Assembly (NCBI RefSeq): GCF_040655075.1
Contig: NZ_JBFAJC010000001.1
Span: 409,699-473,698, forward strand
Direction: 5' to 3'
From: Actinoallomurus sp040655075
GTDB lineage: Bacteria; Actinomycetota; Actinomycetes; Streptosporangiales; Streptosporangiaceae
DNA: 64,000 bases
This document shows, piece by piece, positions 61,156 through 64,000 of the stretch (position 1 is the stretch's first letter; each line of letters opens with the position of its first letter). The notes under the pieces were generated by a model. That model was not told where the DNA came from. It did not search any database and saw only the letters and a program-made list of their open reading frames with translations. The position numbers and the translations under genes are program-made.

Positions 61156-61848
61156 ATGGACAACTTCGCGGCCGACCGCGAGGCCGCGAGCCGGATCCTG
61201 AAGGTCTTCCCCGACACCCCGGTGGCCGCGCGCGCCAACCGGGACTTCATGCGCCGGGCCGTGCGCCACCTCTCGGCCGCCGGGATCTCCCAGTTCCTCG
61301 ACATCGGCTCGGGCCTGCCGACGCAGGGCAACGTGCATGAGTTCGCCGCGGGCGCGCGCGTCACCTACGTCGACAACGACCCGATGGTGCTCTGCCACGC
61401 GCGGGCCCTCCTCGGGGGCGCGTCCGACGTCTCGATCATCCAGGCCGACCTCCGGGACCCCGAGTCGATCCTCGGCCACCGTGACCTGAACCTGGACCTC
61501 TCCCGGCCCGTGGCGTTGCTGCTGGTGGCCGTGCTGCACTTCGTCACGGACGACGAGGCGCCGCACGACATCCTCGCGAGGTTCCGCGACGCGCTGCCCT
61601 CCGGCAGCCACGTGGTGATCTCGCACCTGACCACCGAGGGAGTGCCGGAGGAACACGTGCGGGCCGGTCGCGCGGCGTACCAGAACGCCACCGCCCCGAT
61701 CGTGCCCCGCTCGCGCGAGGACATCCGCCGGTTCTTCGACGGCCTCGAGCTGGTCGACCCCGGGCTCACCCGTATCGCGGAATGGCGTCCGGACGATCCG
61801 AACACGCCACATTCACACGGTTTCGCTGGCGTCGCCTGCAAGCCCTGA
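61156..61848 (+). pseudogene. SAM-dependent methyltransferase (DUF574), 3' fragment
   Basis: From MDNFAADREAASRILKVFPDTPVAARANRDFMRRAVRHLSAAGISQFLDIGSGLPTQGNVHEFA to ...HSHGFAGVACKP it is the DUF574 methyltransferase minus its first about 31 residues. SAM-binding motif FLDIGSGLPT and YVDNDPMV are intact. The junction supplies a new ATG (61156) replacing the Lys codon before DN; the open frame also extends to ATG 61078 in element DNA. A shortened protein may therefore still be made, though the conserved YDYxLGGKDN segment is lost. Confidence 0.9.
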
Positions 61849-61872
61849 CCGCGTCTCCCCGGCCCGCGCGGG

Positions 61873-62733
61873 TCACTCTGGAACGTCGAGGCCGTACACC
61901 CGGATGGCGTTGCCGGCCAGCACGAGCGCGGCGGTCTCCTCGTCCGGGCAGAGCGCGGCGACGGCACGGGCGTTGGCCGCGATGCCGGGCACGCCGGGCC
62001 AGTCGGTGCCGAAGATGAACCGCCGGCACAGCCGCGCGACGTCGTACCGCGCGTAATACTCGGGCAGCCGGCGCGGCGGCAGTCCGGACAGCTCGATCCA
62101 GACGTTGTCACGGGACAGCGCGAGGAACGCCGCCGCGTCGTACCACCAGCCGCGTCCGCCGTGGGCGAGGACGACGTTCAGCGTCGGGAAGTCGCGCAGC
62201 ACCGCGTCGAGCAGGATCGGGTCTGCGTAGGAATTGGTGGACCCGGGGAAGCTGCTGGTGCCGCAGTGCACCACGACGGGGACGCCACGGGAGCGGCACA
62301 CCTCGTACGCCGGGTACAGCGCGCGGTCATCGGCGGCGAAACCGCCGTGCACCGGGTGCAGCTTGAGCGCCACCGCGCCCAGTCCGAGCTGGCGTTCGAG
62401 CTCCTCGGCGACGGGAAAGTGGTAGTGCGGGTTGATATTCGCGACCGCGCGCAGGCGGCGCGGGGCGTGCGCCGTGAGCGGCAGCAGATCCTCGATCGGC
62501 TGGATTCCGGTGGTCTTCGGGCTGTACTCGCAGAGCATCAGCGCGATGTCGACGCCTTCGGTGTCGAGGAGTTCGACGAACCTCTCCGGGATCGGCGTGC
62601 CGCCGGAGTCGAAGACCCCCTCAAGGACCGCCGCGTCGCCGAACTCGGCGGCCCAGCCTCGCCAGGCGGCCTTGAGCGTCGGCAGCCGGGCGGGATGCGT
62701 GTGGGCGTCGATGAGCGGCCGGCCATCGAGCAC
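61873..62733 (-). CDS. Amidohydrolase (TIM-barrel, amidohydrolase_2 type)
   Basis: 286 residues from GTG 62733. The metal-binding H-x-H is DAHTHP near residue 10; ALKLHPVHGG, VVVHCGTSS, VVLAHGGRGWW and the late FGTDWPG Asp complete the barrel-edge ligands of the ACMSD/gamma-resorcylate decarboxylase-like amidohydrolases. It may hydrolyse or decarboxylate an aromatic or cyclic acid. It is divergent from a PaaX-family repressor, which suggests induction by a catabolic intermediate. AGGA precedes the start. Confidence 0.88.
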   Translation of the reverse strand: MLDGRPLIDAHTHPARLPTLKAAWRGWAAEFGDAAVLEGVFDSGGTPIPERFVELLDTEGVDIALMLCEYSPKTTGIQPIEDLLPLTAHAPRRLRAVANINPHYHFPVAEELERQLGLGAVALKLHPVHGGFAADDRALYPAYEVCRSRGVPVVVHCGTSSFPGSTNSYADPILLDAVLRDFPTLNVVLAHGGRGWWYDAAAFLALSRDNVWIELSGLPPRRLPEYYARYDVARLCRRFIFGTDWPGVPGIAANARAVAALCPDEETAALVLAGNAIRVYGLDVPE

Positions 62734-62763
62734 GAGGTGTTCCTGCCTCTTTGTCAGCGGGCT

Positions 62764-62801
62764 CTACAAAGTGTCAATTATGCACCTGATTTATGTAGAA
62801 T
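62764..62801. promoter_or_regulatory. PaaX-type promoter/operator region
   Basis: CTACA (62764-62768) is repeated inverted as TGTAG (62794-62798). TGTCAA (62772-62777) and TAGAAT (62796-62801) are spaced 18 bases and form a -35/-10 pair, so the dyad covers the promoter. The GTG at 62807 lies 5 bases after the -10 box. Confidence 0.55.
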
Positions 62802-62806
62802 TAAGT

Positions 62807-63646
62807 GTGACCGCCCCGCGACCCACGCTGACCCGACGGCATGCCCTGGGCGAGACGAGCGCGCGTTCTCTGCTCCTGACCCTACTGGGTGAGTTCGTCC
62901 TTCGTAATCGAGAACCGGTATGGACCGCGGCTCTCGTCGAGGTACTCGACGAGCTGGGCGTCGAGGAGAAGTCCGCGCGGCAGGCCCTGGCCCGTACGGC
63001 GGCCGACGGATGGCTCACCTCCGAGCGGGTCGGCCGGAGCGTCCGCTGGTCCCTCACCCCTCCCGGGCAGCAGCTCCTGACCGAGGGCGCGGAGCGCATC
63101 TACACGTTCGGCACCTCGACCGCCCGCTGGGACGGGGTGTGGCTCATCGTCTACGTCTCCGTCCCCGAGTCCAAGCGCCGGCTCCGGCACAAACTCCGGA
63201 CGAAGCTGAGCTGGGCCGGCTTCGGCTCGCCCGGCCCGGGGATGTGGATCGCGCCGTCGTCGGTGCGCGAGGCGGAGGCGCGTTCGGTCATCGAGGGCCT
63301 CGGCCTGCAGTCCGGCGCCATGTCGTTCACCGCGCGGTTCGCCGGGGTCGGCAGCGAACGGGCGATGGTCGAGCGGGCGTGGGATCTGGAGGGCGTGGCC
63401 GCCCAGTACGAGGCGTTCATCGAGGCGTTCAGCGGTCTGCGTCCCGCCTCCCCGGAGTCGATCATGCTGGCGCAGACGCGACTCGTCCACGAGTGGCGGC
63501 GGTTCCCGTTCCTGGATCCCCGGCTGCCGTCGGCGCTGCTTCCCGCGGGCTGGATCGGCGACCAGGCCCGCGAACTGTTCGACGCCCGGCACGGCGAATG
63601 GGACGCGATCGCCCAGCAGAGGTGGCGCTCCCTCGCCGCCGGATAG
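62807..63646 (+). CDS. PaaX-family transcriptional repressor
   Basis: 279 residues from GTG 62807, preferred over ATG 62780 because the latter lies upstream of the -10 box. ETSARSLLLTLLGEFVLRNREPVWTAALVEVLDELGVEEKSARQALARTAADGWLTSERVGRSVRWSLTPPG is the PaaX winged helix, and the central and C-terminal parts (WLIVYVSVPESKRRLRHKLRTKLSWAGFGSPGPGMWIAP; HEWRRFPFLDPRLPSALLPAGWIG) are the family's. PaaX members repress aromatic acid catabolism and respond to CoA thioesters; here the probable target is the divergent amidohydrolase. Confidence 0.92.
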   Translation: MTAPRPTLTRRHALGETSARSLLLTLLGEFVLRNREPVWTAALVEVLDELGVEEKSARQALARTAADGWLTSERVGRSVRWSLTPPGQQLLTEGAERIYTFGTSTARWDGVWLIVYVSVPESKRRLRHKLRTKLSWAGFGSPGPGMWIAPSSVREAEARSVIEGLGLQSGAMSFTARFAGVGSERAMVERAWDLEGVAAQYEAFIEAFSGLRPASPESIMLAQTRLVHEWRRFPFLDPRLPSALLPAGWIGDQARELFDARHGEWDAIAQQRWRSLAAG

Positions 63647-63681
63647 AACGGCCCGAAAACTCGCCGTTCATCGGCCGTTTT
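63646..63681 (+). terminator. Hairpin and T-run after paaX-like gene
   Basis: GAACGGC (63646-63652) and GCCGTTC (63663-63669) pair across the stop codon region, and a second small stem runs into TTTTT at 63678. Confidence 0.5.
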
Positions 63682-63796
63682 TCCGGGGTCGAGCACCGAA
63701 GAGCGCGTTCTCCGAGGTAATCGGGCATTCCCTTCAAGATCGTCAAGGGTTATGGTGATCATCGAAATGCTCCACCAACCGAGGGAGAGGATCCCG

Positions 63797-63886
63797 ATGG
63801 CGGCAGTGAAGAGCAGTGTCAAGCAGGTCCGGTACGTCATGGGCGCGATGACCGCCGTGTTCTTCGGCTCCTGCAGCGTCTCCTGA
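63797..63886 (+). CDS. Possible 29-residue hydrophobic peptide gene
   Basis: ATG 63797 is preceded by GAGGGAGAGG at good distance and opens a 29-codon frame with basic start MAAVKSSVKQVRY, hydrophobic VMGAMTAVFFGS and the tail CSVS. Size and shape suit a small membrane or modified peptide, but the neighbouring genes are cut off by the contig end, so no maturation enzyme can be seen. Confidence 0.4.
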   Translation: MAAVKSSVKQVRYVMGAMTAVFFGSCSVS

Positions 63887-63896
63887 TCCAGCGGCG

Positions 63897-64000
63897 TGGG
63901 GGGGGGGGGGCGCGGCCCGCCGCCCCCCCCCAAACCCCCCACCCCACCCAAGACCGAGAAAAGCAAACTCGGCGGTGCGAGTGGCTGGGGGGTCAGGTGG
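63897..64000. other. Homopolymer-rich contig end, probable assembly artefact
   Basis: Runs of 12-13 G and 9 C followed by repeated CCCC and ACCCC blocks are out of character with the rest of the window. Confidence 0.7.

Larger units (their letters stand above)
55511..61164. mobile_element. Integrated element of about 5.65 kb inside a methyltransferase gene
   Basis: Both ends carry GGACAAC (55511-55517 and 61158-61164). Joining left flank ...GGCGGCAAGGACAAC to right flank TTCGCGGCCGAC recreates the uninterrupted frame GGKDNFAAD. Cargo: tyrosine integrase and excisionase-like gene near the right end, an HTH regulator, five small unknown genes, and a structured hairpin. No replication, transfer or structural phage gene is seen, so it is probably a small integrative or satellite element. 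Confidence 0.88.

Noticed and set aside
1..64000. CRISPR arrays, rRNA or tRNA genes
   Set aside because: No regularly spaced repeats with unique spacers and no tRNA-like cloverleaf or rRNA sequence was seen; the regular repeats found are tandem and mostly coding.

Overview
The window is 64 kb of very GC-rich DNA from a filamentous-type actinomycete, most like the Streptomyces/Streptosporangiales/Thermomonosporaceae groups; the genus cannot be read from it. Pointers are the dense GTG/ATG coding with ATGA and GTGA overlaps, many starts sitting directly behind a -10 box (leaderless style), a furA-katG pair, F420-type luciferase-like oxidoreductases, DUF5753/DUF397 regulators, a DUF574-type SAM methyltransferase and an actinomycete xylA/xylB/ROK-xylR set. 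The last roughly 100 bases are homopolymer-rich and look like a contig end.

Layout. 1-3.1 kb: two-component system (kinase cut by the window edge) divergent from an MMPL transporter that has lost its second membrane half. 3.1-5.1 kb: TetR divergent from an ABM monooxygenase, then an alpha/beta hydrolase. 5.2-10.4 kb: a two-gene RNA repair operon, RNA ligase-kinase followed by a four-domain MJ1316-EEP-2H-nucleotidyltransferase protein, with in-frame minisatellites in the linkers. 10.6-14.5 kb: GtrA, DUF2293 and molybdopterin oxidoreductase genes. 14.7-24.0 kb: a divergent cell-wall recycling locus: serine hydrolase, anmK and a GNAT on one side; a five-gene peptide-type ABC importer plus murQ on the other; between them an operator-like inverted repeat. 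24.3-29.4 kb: a second two-component system, then furA-katG with a strong terminator. 29.4-33 kb: HxlR regulator and methyltransferase, a MetE-fold protein, an LLM oxidoreductase. 33-35.3 kb: two small unknown genes, an XRE/DUF5753 regulator with a decayed DUF397 partner, a lipoprotein. 35.3-42 kb: hydrolase, MFS exporter with SnoaL-like protein and TetR, questin-oxidase-like protein, a protein of unknown family, VOC protein. 42-44.5 kb: dgdR/dgdA-type pair. 44.5-47.2 kb: LLM oxidoreductase with MarR, a truncated paralogue of the 40-41 kb unknown protein, a GNAT. 47.4-51.3 kb: xylose catabolism (xylB, xylA, divergent xylR); the xylB start is preceded by three tandem, mutually coupled 10-codon mini-ORFs. 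51.3-53.2 kb: a small cassette with a frameshifted membrane protein. 53.4-55.3 kb: two envelope or secreted proteins.

55.5-61.2 kb is an integrated genetic element of about 5.65 kb. It splits a SAM-dependent methyltransferase gene: the N-terminus ends at 55.52 kb, the rest resumes at 61.16 kb, and GGACAAC is present at both joints. It carries a tyrosine integrase and an excisionase-like protein next to the right end, an HTH/PLD-like regulator divergent from three overlapping small genes of unknown function, two more small orphans, and a long structured hairpin near its left end. It shows no replication or conjugation gene. After it come an amidohydrolase divergent from a PaaX-family regulator, and a possible 29-residue peptide gene at the contig end.
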